Of a stretch of 64,000 nucleotides of DNA, positions 1-8,154 are shown piece by piece. The notes below the pieces were generated by a model. That model ran no database searches, was not told where the DNA came from, and saw only the letters and a list, made by a program, of their open reading frames with translations. Position 1 is the first letter of the stretch; each line of letters begins with the position of its first letter. A program made the translations under genes and the position numbers. The DNA is taken from the NCBI RefSeq assembly GCF_018129995.1, contig NZ_JAFCKS010000001.1, forward strand, positions 531,001-595,000. Reading direction: 5' to 3'. This DNA is from Bradyrhizobium sp. SZCCT0153. GTDB taxonomy: Bacteria > Pseudomonadota > Alphaproteobacteria > Rhizobiales > Xanthobacteraceae.

Positions 1-224
1 ACGTCGAGCGCGTCGGCCGGCAGGGTGCGTGCAATCGACAGCGTCGCATCCGCGCTGCCGTCGTCGACATAGACGATCTCGCAAGCGAGCCGATAGCGCT
101 GCCGCAAGGTCCTGGCGAGTTCGCAGATCCGCTGGTGCAGGCCGGCGAGGCCCGCCGCCTCGTTGTAGACGGGGACGACAATCGACAGCCCCTTCGCGGC
201 GGCGCTGGCTGCGGTGGTCGTCAT
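1..224 (-). CDS. Family 2 glycosyltransferase, N-terminal part (cut by window edge)
   Basis: Only the first 74 residues lie in the window; the gene runs off the left edge. They carry the start of a GT-A nucleotide-sugar fold: a first beta strand ending in SIVVPVYNEA (about residues 13-22) and the VDDGSAD segment (about 53-59) that in GT2 enzymes holds an Asp contacting the nucleotide. This start resembles the dolichol-phosphate-mannose-synthase-like branch, which moves a sugar from a nucleotide donor to a lipid carrier at the inner membrane. The ATG at 224 was chosen because it gives an intact N-terminus. It follows hisG on the same strand after about 115 nt, so it may or may not share its transcript. 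Substrate cannot be predicted from this fragment. Confidence 0.8.
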   Translation of the reverse strand, partial: MTTTAASAAAKGLSIVVPVYNEAAGLAGLHQRICELARTLRQRYRLACEIVYVDDGSADATLSIARTLPADALD

Positions 225-338
225 GCCGGAAACGTCAGAGCCCAGCGTCATCGATCGAGGTCCCAGAGGCGTTCAAAGTCTTCACAACAGCATATGGTAG
301 CTGCCGTTTGCTGTCGCTACGCTGAACGAACCTGGGGC

Positions 339-1316
339 TCACTGCCGCAGGAACGCCTCGAGCCTGGCGAACAGCGGGTTCTCCCGGTCGAAGACGTAGT
401 CGAGCGAAACCACCGAGACGGTCTCGGCGCCATGCTCGCGCAGGAAGCTCGCCAGCGCATAGAGCTGCCCGGGCGGGCAGTGCAGCGTGAGCATGCCCGA
501 CGAGGTCGGCCCGCCGAACGGGGTCTCGACGCCGAACCGGCTGTGGGCTTCGCCAAGCAGGGCGGCGTCGCACTGTTTGAAGCGGGTCCGGACCTCGCGA
601 TATTTGTTGGCCCGCGCCCGTGCCGCGATGTGATCGAGGATGATACGCGCGGTCTCCCGCGCCTGCGGCGACCAGTCGGCGTCTTTCGAAGCGACCAGAT
701 TGGCCTGGCTGCGCAGCATCACGCCGTCGTCGAGCACCCGCAAGCCGTTGGCGGCGAGCGTCGCGCCCGTGGTGGTGATGTCGACGATCAGCTCGGCGGC
801 ACCGGCCGCCGGCGCGCCTTCGGTCGCACCGGTGCTTTCGACGATGCGGTAATCGGTGATGCCATGGCTCTGGAAGAAGGAGCGGGTGAGGTTGATGAAC
901 TTGGTTGCGACCCGCATCCGCATGTGATGCTGCTCGCGAAAGCCGGTGGTGACGTCGTCCAGGTCGGCCATGGTGCGGACGTCGATCCACGCCTGCGGCA
1001 CCGCGACGACGACGTCGGCGTAGCCGAATCCGAGGCCCTCGATCAGGGACACGCGCTGGTCGGCATCGGCGATGGTCTCGCGCACCAGATCCTCGCCGGT
1101 CACGCCGAGATGCGCGAAACCGCGGGACAGCTGCGATGCGATTTCGCTCGCCGAGAGATAGGCGACTTCGACATTGTCGAGACCTGCGATGGTGCCGCGA
1201 TAGTCGCGGGCGCCACCGGCCTTCGACAGCTTGAGGCCCGCACGGGCGAAGAAGGCCTCGGTATTTTCCTGAAGGCGGCCCTTGGAGGGAACGGCCAGAA
1301 CGAATGGCGCGCTCAT
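339..1316 (-). CDS. hisG: ATP phosphoribosyltransferase catalytic subunit
   Basis: Catalyses the first committed step of histidine synthesis, joining ATP and PRPP to give phosphoribosyl-ATP in the cytoplasm. The protein is 325 aa. The N-terminus ([13 protein letters not shown]) and the segment [12 protein letters not shown] are typical of the periplasmic-binding-protein-like HisG fold. It starts 3 nt after the stop of hisZ, so the two are clearly co-transcribed and the proteins should form the HisG-HisZ hetero-octamer. One oddity is length: HisG enzymes that work with HisZ are usually a little over 200 aa, whereas this one carries roughly 100 extra C-terminal residues. Identity is secure. Confidence 0.96.
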   Translation of the reverse strand: MSAPFVLAVPSKGRLQENTEAFFARAGLKLSKAGGARDYRGTIAGLDNVEVAYLSASEIASQLSRGFAHLGVTGEDLVRETIADADQRVSLIEGLGFGYADVVVAVPQAWIDVRTMADLDDVTTGFREQHHMRMRVATKFINLTRSFFQSHGITDYRIVESTGATEGAPAAGAAELIVDITTTGATLAANGLRVLDDGVMLRSQANLVASKDADWSPQARETARIILDHIAARARANKYREVRTRFKQCDAALLGEAHSRFGVETPFGGPTSSGMLTLHCPPGQLYALASFLREHGAETVSVVSLDYVFDRENPLFARLEAFLRQ

Positions 1317-1319
1317 GAC

Positions 1320-2471
1320 TTAAGCTCCCACCTTGCGGCCGATCCGGGTCAGCGCATCCACCCAGACCGAGAAACCAACCGCGGGGATCGGTTCGGCCGA
1401 TCCAAGCTGGGTCATCAGCCCGTCATAGCGGCCGCCGGCGACCAGCGGCTCGGCGCCGTTGCCGCGGTGATGCAGCTCGAATTCGAAGCCGGTGTAATAG
1501 TCCAGGCCCCGTCCGAACGCGGTCGAGAAGCGGGTTCCCTTCACATCGATGCCGCGCGCGGCCATGAACCCGACCCGGCTTTCGAACTGGTCGATGGCGG
1601 CACTGAGGTCGAGCTTCGCATCATTGGTGAGCGCGCGCAGCTCGGCGACTGCGTCGTCGGGATTGCCCGATATCGACAGGAAGCGCTTGAGCACCGCGAT
1701 CGCCTCGCGCGGCAGCGCGCCGCCCTTCAGCGTCGACTGCTCGAGGAAGCGGTCGGCGATCTCGGCCGTGGTGCGGCCGCCGACATTGGTGGTGCCGGCG
1801 ATCGACATCAGATCGGTGACGAAGGCGAGCGCCGCCTTGCGGTCGGAGCCGGCAAGCGCTGCGAGCACACCCTCATACTCGCTGCGGGTCGCGGTGGTTG
1901 CGGCCGCCAGCCGCCCCAGGTCCTGCTCCAGGCTGATCTTGCGGTTGAAATCCTTGACCAGGCGGCGGCGCCAGACCGGGTAGAGGTCGAGCGCGTCGAG
2001 CAGCGCGTTGAACAGCGCCACGTCGCCGGTGCGGATCTCCACGTCACGGACGCCGAAGGCGGCGGTTGCCTCGAGCGCCAGCGCCAGCATCTCGGCATCG
2101 GCCGCTGCGCGGTCCTGCCGGCCGAATGATTCGATGCCGGCCTGAAGAAACTCGCTGGTCCGTCCGCTGCGGTATCGGAAGACCGGCCCCAAATAGCTGA
2201 ATCCGGCCGGCTGGCCGGCGCGGCCGGAGGCGAGGTAATCGCGCGCAACCGGAATGGTCAGGTCCGGGCGCAGGCAGAGCTCCTCGCCGGAGAGGTCCGT
2301 GGTCAGGTACAGGCTCTTGCGGATGTCCTCGCCGGAGAGATCCAGGAATGGCTCGGCCGGCTGCAGGATCGCGGGCTCGGCCCTGACATAGCCGGCCTGC
2401 GCGAACGACAGCAGCAGCGTATCCGCCCAGGCGGCGGAGCCGGCAGCATTTGAGGTGGCAGTCGCGGTCAT
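1320..2471 (-). CDS. hisZ: ATP phosphoribosyltransferase regulatory subunit
   Basis: HisZ is a catalytically inactive paralogue of histidyl-tRNA synthetase that binds HisG and is needed for its activity and histidine feedback. Visible class II synthetase-like features are the motif 2 region (LRPDLTIPVARDY, then GPVFRYRSGRTSEFLQAG) and the late GRGLDYYTGFEF segment. With the start at 2471 (MTATATSN) the protein is 383 aa, a normal HisZ length. In-frame ATGs also exist at 2483 and 2537, but the residues they add look like non-coding translation. It is the first gene of the hisZ-hisG pair and is followed by hisG after 3 nt. Confidence 0.95.
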   Translation of the reverse strand: MTATATSNAAGSAAWADTLLLSFAQAGYVRAEPAILQPAEPFLDLSGEDIRKSLYLTTDLSGEELCLRPDLTIPVARDYLASGRAGQPAGFSYLGPVFRYRSGRTSEFLQAGIESFGRQDRAAADAEMLALALEATAAFGVRDVEIRTGDVALFNALLDALDLYPVWRRRLVKDFNRKISLEQDLGRLAAATTATRSEYEGVLAALAGSDRKAALAFVTDLMSIAGTTNVGGRTTAEIADRFLEQSTLKGGALPREAIAVLKRFLSISGNPDDAVAELRALTNDAKLDLSAAIDQFESRVGFMAARGIDVKGTRFSTAFGRGLDYYTGFEFELHHRGNGAEPLVAGGRYDGLMTQLGSAEPIPAVGFSVWVDALTRIGRKVGA

Positions 2472-2795
2472 GACAGGGTCCATCGTCCCGGGCGGAACCG
2501 GGCAGGCAAGGGCGAGAGTTGGCGCAGCCCTTAGCATGGCCCGAAAGCGGTTTCGACCTCCAAAGGATCAATCGCTTAACGGTCGGCTTCCCGGATTTTT
2601 CATCGCGTTGCCGATGGCTTCGACGTGACTGAGCGGACTTGGGCCCTCAAGCTTCCGGACCGTTCGGCAGCCAAATCGCAAAGCCTTGCTCTTCGTGACG
2701 GCCATTAGAGGTATTTAAATACCATATTGCCGTCGCCTGGTCCCTTCCTGGTTTGGGCCGGGAAGTCGATCGGCCACCCCAGCGACATACCCTCC
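2472..2795. other. Intergenic region upstream of hisZ
   Basis: About 320 nt between the hisZ start and the end of the small gene at 2796-3020. The part near hisZ must hold its promoter. The stretch around 2700-2730 is AT-rich (it includes TATTTAAATACCATATT) and could be promoter or operator DNA, but I cannot assign a specific site. No convincing protein reading frame is present. Confidence 0.4.
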
Positions 2796-3020
2796 TTATT
2801 CAGGCCGTCCAGCGATGTCTTCGGGCGCTTCGCCAAGCGATGTCTCGGGCGAGGCGAAGGCGAGTCCTGCCGCGTCGGGGATGGCCTCATCCGCGAGCTG
2901 CTCTGTCAGTTTGAGGATTCTCTGCCGCTTGCTCGGGTCGGTTATGCCGAGAAATGCTCTGATCAATCGCAATTCCTCGCGTCGCCGCATCTCGAATACG
3001 AGATCCTCGTCCATGGCCAT
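2796..3020 (-). CDS. Small helical protein resembling the C-terminal tail of rhizobial XRE regulators
   Basis: Encodes 74 residues beginning MAMDEDLVFEMRRREELRL. The stretch ELRLIRAFLGITDPSKRQRI, followed by LKLTEQLADE, resembles from memory the helical extension that follows the HTH domain in many rhizobial XRE-family repressors, but no HTH domain is present here. It may be a stand-alone oligomerisation module that modulates such a regulator, or a remnant. It is divergent from the winged-helix-like gene at 3234, with 213 nt between them. The start could also be the ATG at 3014. The coding nature is supported by sensible amino acid composition; the function is unknown. Confidence 0.5.
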   Translation of the reverse strand: MAMDEDLVFEMRRREELRLIRAFLGITDPSKRQRILKLTEQLADEAIPDAAGLAFASPETSLGEAPEDIAGRPE

Positions 3021-3233
3021 GTCGTCCTGCGCAACTGCCAGCCGAATGGCGGCATCATCGAAGTAACTGGATACGGTGGTCGCGCGTCGGAGTTTCGGCA
3101 GGCAGGCATGCGACGGTCAGTCGCTCGGCCGGTCGCGAAATTGTCTGGCCAACGCGCCTCGATGCGCCTGGAACTGCAGGCCAGCCTCACAATGAGAAAT
3201 TGAGGACGATAGGCAAGTCGTCGCATACTCATT

Positions 3234-3806
3234 TTGGGTATGCAGGGTGATCCGCCCGCCGCTGCCGTCGTTTACAAGATGAATGCTGGTTTCCGATTCA
3301 TGCTCAATACTTCAGATGCTATCCGGACGGTCTCGCGACACACGCTTGCCTATATGCTGTTTTCGATCAGCGAGCTTTTCCGGCATTACGACGAGTTCGA
3401 TCCGCTGGACCTTCTGATCGTTCATGCGATTCTCAATGCGAACGTCATAGGTGTGATGAACGATCCGTCGTTGGACGAGAGGTTTTCCAGCATTCATGCG
3501 GTCGAGCCGGATGTCATCAAGCAAGGGGTCTCTCGTGCGGCACTCTCTCGCTTCCTCAGCCTGCCACTCGAGACAGTTCGCCGTCGCGTGACGGGACTCA
3601 AGAGGCGGAAAATTCTCGCCGAGACCAAGGCCGGCCTCATCGTGACCGAGCAGAACGCATTCAGGTTCGGAAACAATCACGAACTGCAGAAGACCAACAT
3701 GCTGCTGCTGACGAAGCTGCTTCGGGATCTCAGGCGCGCCGGAATCAACGGGCCGGATGATCTGCTCGCCGCCAAAGGCACCGCGTCTACAAGGAAAGCG
3801 AAGTAA
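3234..3806 (+). CDS. Putative winged-helix DNA-binding protein
   Basis: A protein of up to 190 aa that I do not recognise as a named family. The segment SRAALSRFLSLPLETVRRRV followed by TGLKRRKILAETKAGLIVTE (about residues 100-140) looks like a helix-turn-helix plus wing, as in Crp- or GntR-type domains. The first ~90 residues are helical and may sense or dimerise. The longest frame starts with TTG at 3234; ATG at 3240 and ATG at 3279 are alternatives, and none has a strong ribosome-binding site. It lies 10 nt upstream of the AraC gene on the same strand, so the two are probably co-transcribed. The DNA looks less GC-rich than its neighbours, which suggests acquisition. Confidence 0.65.
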   Translation: MGMQGDPPAAAVVYKMNAGFRFMLNTSDAIRTVSRHTLAYMLFSISELFRHYDEFDPLDLLIVHAILNANVIGVMNDPSLDERFSSIHAVEPDVIKQGVSRAALSRFLSLPLETVRRRVTGLKRRKILAETKAGLIVTEQNAFRFGNNHELQKTNMLLLTKLLRDLRRAGINGPDDLLAAKGTASTRKAK

Positions 3807-3816
3807 ACGGCAGGAT

Positions 3817-4827
3817 ATGGATCAAAGCCATCTCAACATTGCTCGCGACGGAGCGCAAAGATCGGCGACGGACGGCTTGCTGTCGTTTCAGGGTCTCAAA
3901 CCGTCCTCAGCCCTCGAGCTCCGATCGTATGACATGGATCATTTCGATGAAAGCGAGAGATATGCCGGCGCATCCAGCATGCCGTTGTCTGCCGGGGCGA
4001 CCGCAATCATGCGCGCGCGGCTCTGCTTGCCGGCCCTGACCGTGTCTCTGCTGAGGACCTTCCCGCGGATCATTCGCGGCTATCAGCTGACGCATGCCGT
4101 CGCCGTGGTGGTGCCGATGGATCATGTGACCTCTGCCCGTATCAATGGGCAAACAATTGGTAGTTCCGTCCTCATTCTGACAGGCGATTCCGATTGCCTC
4201 GTGTATGAGCCGGAGGGCCGTCTGATCGCCGTTATCTATTTCGCTCTCCCCCACCGTGAACCTTGGCCTCAACTGGGTGAGGGCTATCATTTGCTGAACC
4301 CGGCATCGAACGTGCTCGCCTCCCTGCGCGGCTTGATCTCCAACACGCTTGAAATCGCAGCACATGATCCGGGCTTCCTGAACGAGCCGGCGTCGCGCGC
4401 CATCGTCGAGCAATCCCTGCGCAGCAAGATGGAAGCCGCGATTGGCACCAGCGTGGGCGGCGGACCCGTGCCATCCACGACGGACGGCTATCGGCGGATC
4501 GTCGCGGATATGGAAAAATTGATCCGGCACGATCTGACGATCTGGCACAAGACGACCGAACTGGCGCGGCAGGTGGGCGTGTCCGTCCGGACGCTCCAGA
4601 GTGCCGCGCAGGCCATCTGCGGCATGAGTCCGCATCGCTATAGCCGGGTCTTGCGCCTCTGGTCTGTGCGTCGGCAACTGCGCATCGGCCCCGGGCGGCG
4701 CAGTGTGAAGTCCTGCGCGATTGCGCATGGGTTCTGGCATCTCAGCGAGTTCGCGGCGAGTTACAGGGCGGCCTTCGGAGAGCTGCCTTCCGAGACCCTG
4801 CACCGGTCGATGCGAGAGAGAGTCTAG
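3817..4827 (+). CDS. AraC-family transcriptional regulator
   Basis: A 336-aa regulator. The C-terminal ~100 residues form the AraC double HTH: TTELARQVGVSVRTLQSAAQ is the first recognition region, GMSPHRYSRVLRLWSVRRQL the linker helix, and KSCAIAHGFWHLSEFAASYR plus AAFGELPSE the second HTH with its conserved phenylalanine/proline ending. The N-terminal ~220 residues probably form a ligand-sensing or dimerisation domain. The ATG at 3817 has a GGCAGG ribosome-binding site 2-7 nt upstream and starts after the upstream gene's stop; a longer frame from 3757 would overlap that gene. It ends in a 4-nt convergent overlap with rsmE. The target is not evident. Confidence 0.88.
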   Translation: MDQSHLNIARDGAQRSATDGLLSFQGLKPSSALELRSYDMDHFDESERYAGASSMPLSAGATAIMRARLCLPALTVSLLRTFPRIIRGYQLTHAVAVVVPMDHVTSARINGQTIGSSVLILTGDSDCLVYEPEGRLIAVIYFALPHREPWPQLGEGYHLLNPASNVLASLRGLISNTLEIAAHDPGFLNEPASRAIVEQSLRSKMEAAIGTSVGGGPVPSTTDGYRRIVADMEKLIRHDLTIWHKTTELARQVGVSVRTLQSAAQAICGMSPHRYSRVLRLWSVRRQLRIGPGRRSVKSCAIAHGFWHLSEFAASYRAAFGELPSETLHRSMRERV

Positions 4828-5579
4828 CCGCTTCCGCCGCCCCAATCGCCCAGCGCCGCCTGCACAAGGGCCAGCGCGGCTACCGCGGCCGTATCGGCCC
4901 GCATGATCCGGGGGCCCAGGGCCAGCCGCAGGATTTTGGGCTGCCGCAGCAGCAGCGCGCGCTCTTCCTCGGCAAAGCCGCCCTCTGGCCCGATCAATAC
5001 GTCGATACCTTGTCTGGATTCGCGCGGGCCTTGCAGGCTCTGGATGGGGTTTTGGACCTCTGCCGCCTCGTCGCAGAAGATGAGCAGCCTGCCCTCGGCG
5101 CGCTGACTGAGATACCGTTCCAGCGGCACCGGCTCGGCAACAGTGGCGATGCTGAGAATGCCGCATTGCTCGGCGGCTTCGACCACATTGGCGCGCATCC
5201 GCTCGGTGTTGACCCGGGAGGCCTGGGTGAAGCGGGTCAGGACCGGCTGCAGCGTTGCGGCGCCCATCTCGATGGCCTTCTGCACCATGTAGTCGAGCCG
5301 GGCGTGCTTGAGCGGGGCGAAGACGTAAGCGATGTCGGGCAGCCGGTCCTGGAGCCGGGTCTGCTGGAGGATGACCAGGCCGTCCGGCCGCTTGCGACCT
5401 TCAATGGCCGCCTGCCACTCGCCGTCGCGGCCGTTGAATGCCAAAACCTCGGCGCCGGCGGCCAGCCGCAGCACATTGCCGAGATAATTGCTCTGGTCGC
5501 GGTCGAGCGCGACCCTGGCGTCCTGGGCAAGGGGGGCATCGACGAACAGGCGGGGGGCGCGGAAATCGTGGGAAGGCAT
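4824..5579 (-). CDS. rsmE: 16S rRNA (uracil-1498-N3)-methyltransferase
   Basis: RsmE methylates N3 of U1498 in 16S rRNA on the 30S subunit using SAM. The 251-aa protein has the N-terminal PUA-like barrel (RLFVDAPLAQDARVALDRDQ, then YLGNVLRLAAGAEVLAFNGRDGEW) and the C-terminal SPOUT knot, recognised by LIGPEGGFAEEE (about residues 197-208) and the closing LALGPRIMRADTAAVAAL. This knot binds SAM and makes the dimer. Length is normal. It overlaps the AraC gene tail to tail by 4 nt. Identity is secure. Confidence 0.96.
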   Translation of the reverse strand: MPSHDFRAPRLFVDAPLAQDARVALDRDQSNYLGNVLRLAAGAEVLAFNGRDGEWQAAIEGRKRPDGLVILQQTRLQDRLPDIAYVFAPLKHARLDYMVQKAIEMGAATLQPVLTRFTQASRVNTERMRANVVEAAEQCGILSIATVAEPVPLERYLSQRAEGRLLIFCDEAAEVQNPIQSLQGPRESRQGIDVLIGPEGGFAEEERALLLRQPKILRLALGPRIMRADTAAVAALALVQAALGDWGGGSG

Positions 5580-5788
5580 CTTTCAAGGTCCGATTTGCCG
5601 CCTTTCTTAACCGAAACCCGCCATTTCGGGGACAAATATTGCCAAACTGGTGCGTCGGCGCGCCGCGCTCCTGCCCCATTCGACGGGTTGTTAAGCGCCG
5701 GCGGGAATCGTAAAATCGCGAACACGCTGGTTGCGCTTCAATTGGGAAGGCGCCGAACCCGTAAGCTCCTGCCGGAGAGACTGCCTTG

Positions 5789-6451
5789 ATGATCCGTCAT
5801 TTGATGGTTCCGATCACTGCCGCCATGGTCGCCATGGGCGCCGCCGGCGCCTATGCGCAGAGCGCCTTCCCGGCGCCGCTGCCTGGCCAGGCAGCGCCCG
5901 ATCCCGCGTTTCCGCCTGTGAACGGCTCGGCCCCGGTCGCCTCCGTCGGCGGCGCGCCGCGCTCGTCCTTCCCCGTGAACGGTGCCGCGCCCGTCGGTGG
6001 CGCCGGCGCCTTCAGCGCGGCCCCGCCGACGCAAGGCGGACCCGGCGAGGACTGCATGAAGGCCTTCATTCCTCTGCGCGAGGACGCCGAGAAGCGCGGC
6101 AAGCTGATCAAGGCCGCGAGCGACCGTCACGCTGCGCCGGACGAGGCCTGCAAGCTGATCCGCAGCTTCGGCCAGGCTGAAGCCAAGATGATCAAGTACA
6201 TCGAGTCCCACGCCGCCAAATGCGGAATCCCGCCCCAGATCGGCGATCAGATGAAGGCCGGCCACAAGAACACCGAGGCCATGCAGACGAAGGTCTGCAA
6301 TGTCGCGCAGCAGATGCAGAACCAGCCGCGCGGTCCGGCCGGCCCGTCGCTGAGCGAGGTGCTGGGGTCGGGCACGGCGCCCGAGGCCAATGCCGGCAAG
6401 AAGGGCGGCAGCACCTTCGACACGCTCAACGGCAACGTCCTGACCCGATGA
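5789..6451 (+). CDS. Secreted hypothetical protein with proline/alanine-rich linker
   Basis: A 220-aa protein with a clear signal peptide (hydrophobic residues 4-20, cleavage after AGAYAQ). The mature N-terminus is a low-complexity linker with two imperfect copies of a PVNG(S/A)APV motif near residues 38 and 55. The C-terminal half is helical and charged and has several cysteines (EDCMKAF, EACKLIR, AAKCGIP, TKVCNVA), so disulphides are likely in the periplasm. Start chosen at ATG 5789 behind GGAGAG at 5774-5779; a TTG lies one codon upstream. Its stop overlaps the ubiA start (ATGA), so the two are translationally coupled. Function unknown. Confidence 0.8.
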   Translation: MIRHLMVPITAAMVAMGAAGAYAQSAFPAPLPGQAAPDPAFPPVNGSAPVASVGGAPRSSFPVNGAAPVGGAGAFSAAPPTQGGPGEDCMKAFIPLREDAEKRGKLIKAASDRHAAPDEACKLIRSFGQAEAKMIKYIESHAAKCGIPPQIGDQMKAGHKNTEAMQTKVCNVAQQMQNQPRGPAGPSLSEVLGSGTAPEANAGKKGGSTFDTLNGNVLTR

Positions 6452-7380
6452 GCGATACATCCGCCCGCGTTGCCGATTCCACCGGCAACTGGGTCGATAC
6501 CCGCGCGCCGCAATGGGCGCGGCCTTATCTGCGCCTGTCCCGTTTCGATCGTCCGATCGGCTCCTGGCTCCTGTTGATGCCGTGCTGGTGGTCGGCGGCG
6601 CTCGCCGCCGGCATGGCGCATGACGTCCGCGGCCTGCCGCTGATCATCGTCCTGTTCTTCATCGGCGCCTTCGTGATGCGCGGGGCGGGCTGCACCTGGA
6701 ACGACATCACCGACCGCGACCTCGACGACAAGGTCGAGCGCACCCGCTCGCGGCCGCTGCCGTCGGGGCAGGTGAGCACGAAGCAGGCGCTGGCCTTCAT
6801 GGTCGCGCAGGCGCTGATCGGGCTCGTGGTGCTGCTGCAGTTCAACCGTTTCGCGGTCCTGACCGGCATTGCCTCGCTGCTGATCGTCGCGATCTATCCC
6901 TTCATGAAGCGCGTCACCTGGTGGCCGCAGACCGTGCTCGGGCTCGCCTTCTCCTGGGGCGCCTTGATGGGATTTGCCGTCACCTTCGGACGCATCGACG
7001 TCACCGCGCTCGTGCTCTATGCCGGCGCGATTTCCTGGGTGATCGGCTACGACACGATCTACGCGCATCAGGACGCCGAGGACGACGCGCTGATCGGCAT
7101 CAAGTCGACCGCGCGCCTGTTCGGCGCCCACACCCATCAGGCGCTGATCCTGTTCTACGGCCTGTCGGTGGTGCTGATCGGCGTGGCGCTGGCGTCCGGC
7201 GATGCGCGCTGGCCGGCCTGGCTCGGGCTAGCGGCCTTCGCCGTGCATCTGGCCTCGCAGATCGTGCGGCTGAAGATCAGCGACGGCGAGCTCTGCAAGC
7301 GGCTGTTCTATTCGAACCGGGATGCCGGGCTGCTGCTGTTTGCGGGATTGCTGGTCGACGCGGTGATGCGGTCGGCCTAA
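6448..7380 (+). CDS. ubiA: 4-hydroxybenzoate polyprenyltransferase
   Basis: UbiA attaches the polyprenyl tail to 4-hydroxybenzoate in ubiquinone biosynthesis at the inner membrane. The 310-aa protein has about eight hydrophobic segments. It also has both Asp-rich motifs that bind Mg and the prenyl diphosphate: NDITDRDLDDKVERTRSRPL (about residues 86-105) and DTIYAHQDAEDDALIGIKST (about 200-220). The N-terminal RPYLRLSRFDRPIGSWLL is typical of the family. It begins within the stop codon of the preceding secreted-protein gene and overlaps the end of the DUF6101 gene by 4 nt tail to tail. Confidence 0.96.
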   Translation: MSDTSARVADSTGNWVDTRAPQWARPYLRLSRFDRPIGSWLLLMPCWWSAALAAGMAHDVRGLPLIIVLFFIGAFVMRGAGCTWNDITDRDLDDKVERTRSRPLPSGQVSTKQALAFMVAQALIGLVVLLQFNRFAVLTGIASLLIVAIYPFMKRVTWWPQTVLGLAFSWGALMGFAVTFGRIDVTALVLYAGAISWVIGYDTIYAHQDAEDDALIGIKSTARLFGAHTHQALILFYGLSVVLIGVALASGDARWPAWLGLAAFAVHLASQIVRLKISDGELCKRLFYSNRDAGLLLFAGLLVDAVMRSA

Positions 7381-7895
7381 TTCCTCGCGATGATCTCGCG
7401 TTCGCCCTGATGCACCGGCAGTTCGCGTGCGATGCCGGTGCGGCGGCGCATCAGGAATTTCGGACGGCGGGCGCGGATCGCGTTGGCGCGGCGACGGCGG
7501 GCTGCGGGCTTGCGGGCGCCTTCGTCGAGCTGCGGAAGTGCGAACAGCTCGCTCCACACGGCCCAGGCCTCGGCGAGATCGTCGCCGTCGGCGCTGACCA
7601 GCAGCGGAACGGAGAGCGAGGGGTCGCGATGCACGAGCACGAGGGTCTGCGCCTCGTCGTTGCCGCGCAGAGCGACGCCGGTGAAGTCGCTGACGCGGAC
7701 GTTGATCGCCATCTGCATGCCGCGGACGGCACGGCGCAGCACGACGCGTTCGCGATGAAGCTCGATCTGCCTGGTGTATCCGTCGGCGCGCGGATCATGC
7801 GCATCGAAGCGGACCGGAAGGGAAAGAGGGTCGAGCCGCAAGCTGCGGCCCGACCCGGCGGGAGCGATCCCGCTTGTTGCTGTTTGACGCCTCAC
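7377..7895 (-). CDS. DUF6101 family protein
   Basis: A 172-aa soluble protein matching the Bradyrhizobium-type DUF6101 family by recollection. The middle (RVVLRRAVRGMQMAINVRVS, DFTGVALRG, then VLVHRDPSLSVPLLVSADGDD) looks like a small beta-rich domain. The C-terminal 45 residues are very basic (ARRRRANAIRARRPKFLMRR), suggesting contact with nucleic acid or membrane. No catalytic motif is visible. It is a single gene, divergent from pmbA and convergent with ubiA. Function unknown. Confidence 0.8.
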   Translation of the reverse strand: MRRQTATSGIAPAGSGRSLRLDPLSLPVRFDAHDPRADGYTRQIELHRERVVLRRAVRGMQMAINVRVSDFTGVALRGNDEAQTLVLVHRDPSLSVPLLVSADGDDLAEAWAVWSELFALPQLDEGARKPAARRRRANAIRARRPKFLMRRRTGIARELPVHQGEREIIARN

Positions 7896-8003
7896 GGCTT
7901 CGTTCTCCCCGCCAGGATTATGTTCCCGGTCGATGCGAGGACCTTAGCGCGCGCCGCTCCGAAACCGCTTAAAAAGGCTGGTTAATCCAGCGTCACTGCG
8001 GGT

Positions 8004-8045
8004 CATGATTGACAAGACCTTGGCACGCATGATTGACGAGACGTT
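8004..8045. repeat. 18-bp direct repeat, 24-bp period, upstream of pmbA
   Basis: Two near-identical copies, 8004-8021 and 8028-8045, share CATGATTGAC(A/G)AGAC(C/G)TTG (16 of 18 bases). They lie about 110 nt before the pmbA start and between two divergent genes. Each contains a TTGAC that could serve as a -35 element. A 24-bp period could suit a tandem operator, but no known regulator site is recognised. Confidence 0.4.
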
Positions 8046-8154
8046 GCGGAAGCTTCGCGAATCTGAGCTTTCTGAAGCCTGAAAATGCTTGAAGTCCGCG
8101 CCAATCGGGCACATCTGTGGGTTCCGGTCCCGAACCCCCAACAGGATTTCGTTT

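Noticed and set aside
135..2129. Long open frame antisense to hisG and hisZ
   Set aside because: High-GC codon usage in the real genes leaves open frames opposite; this one has no domain features, and hisG/hisZ are certain.
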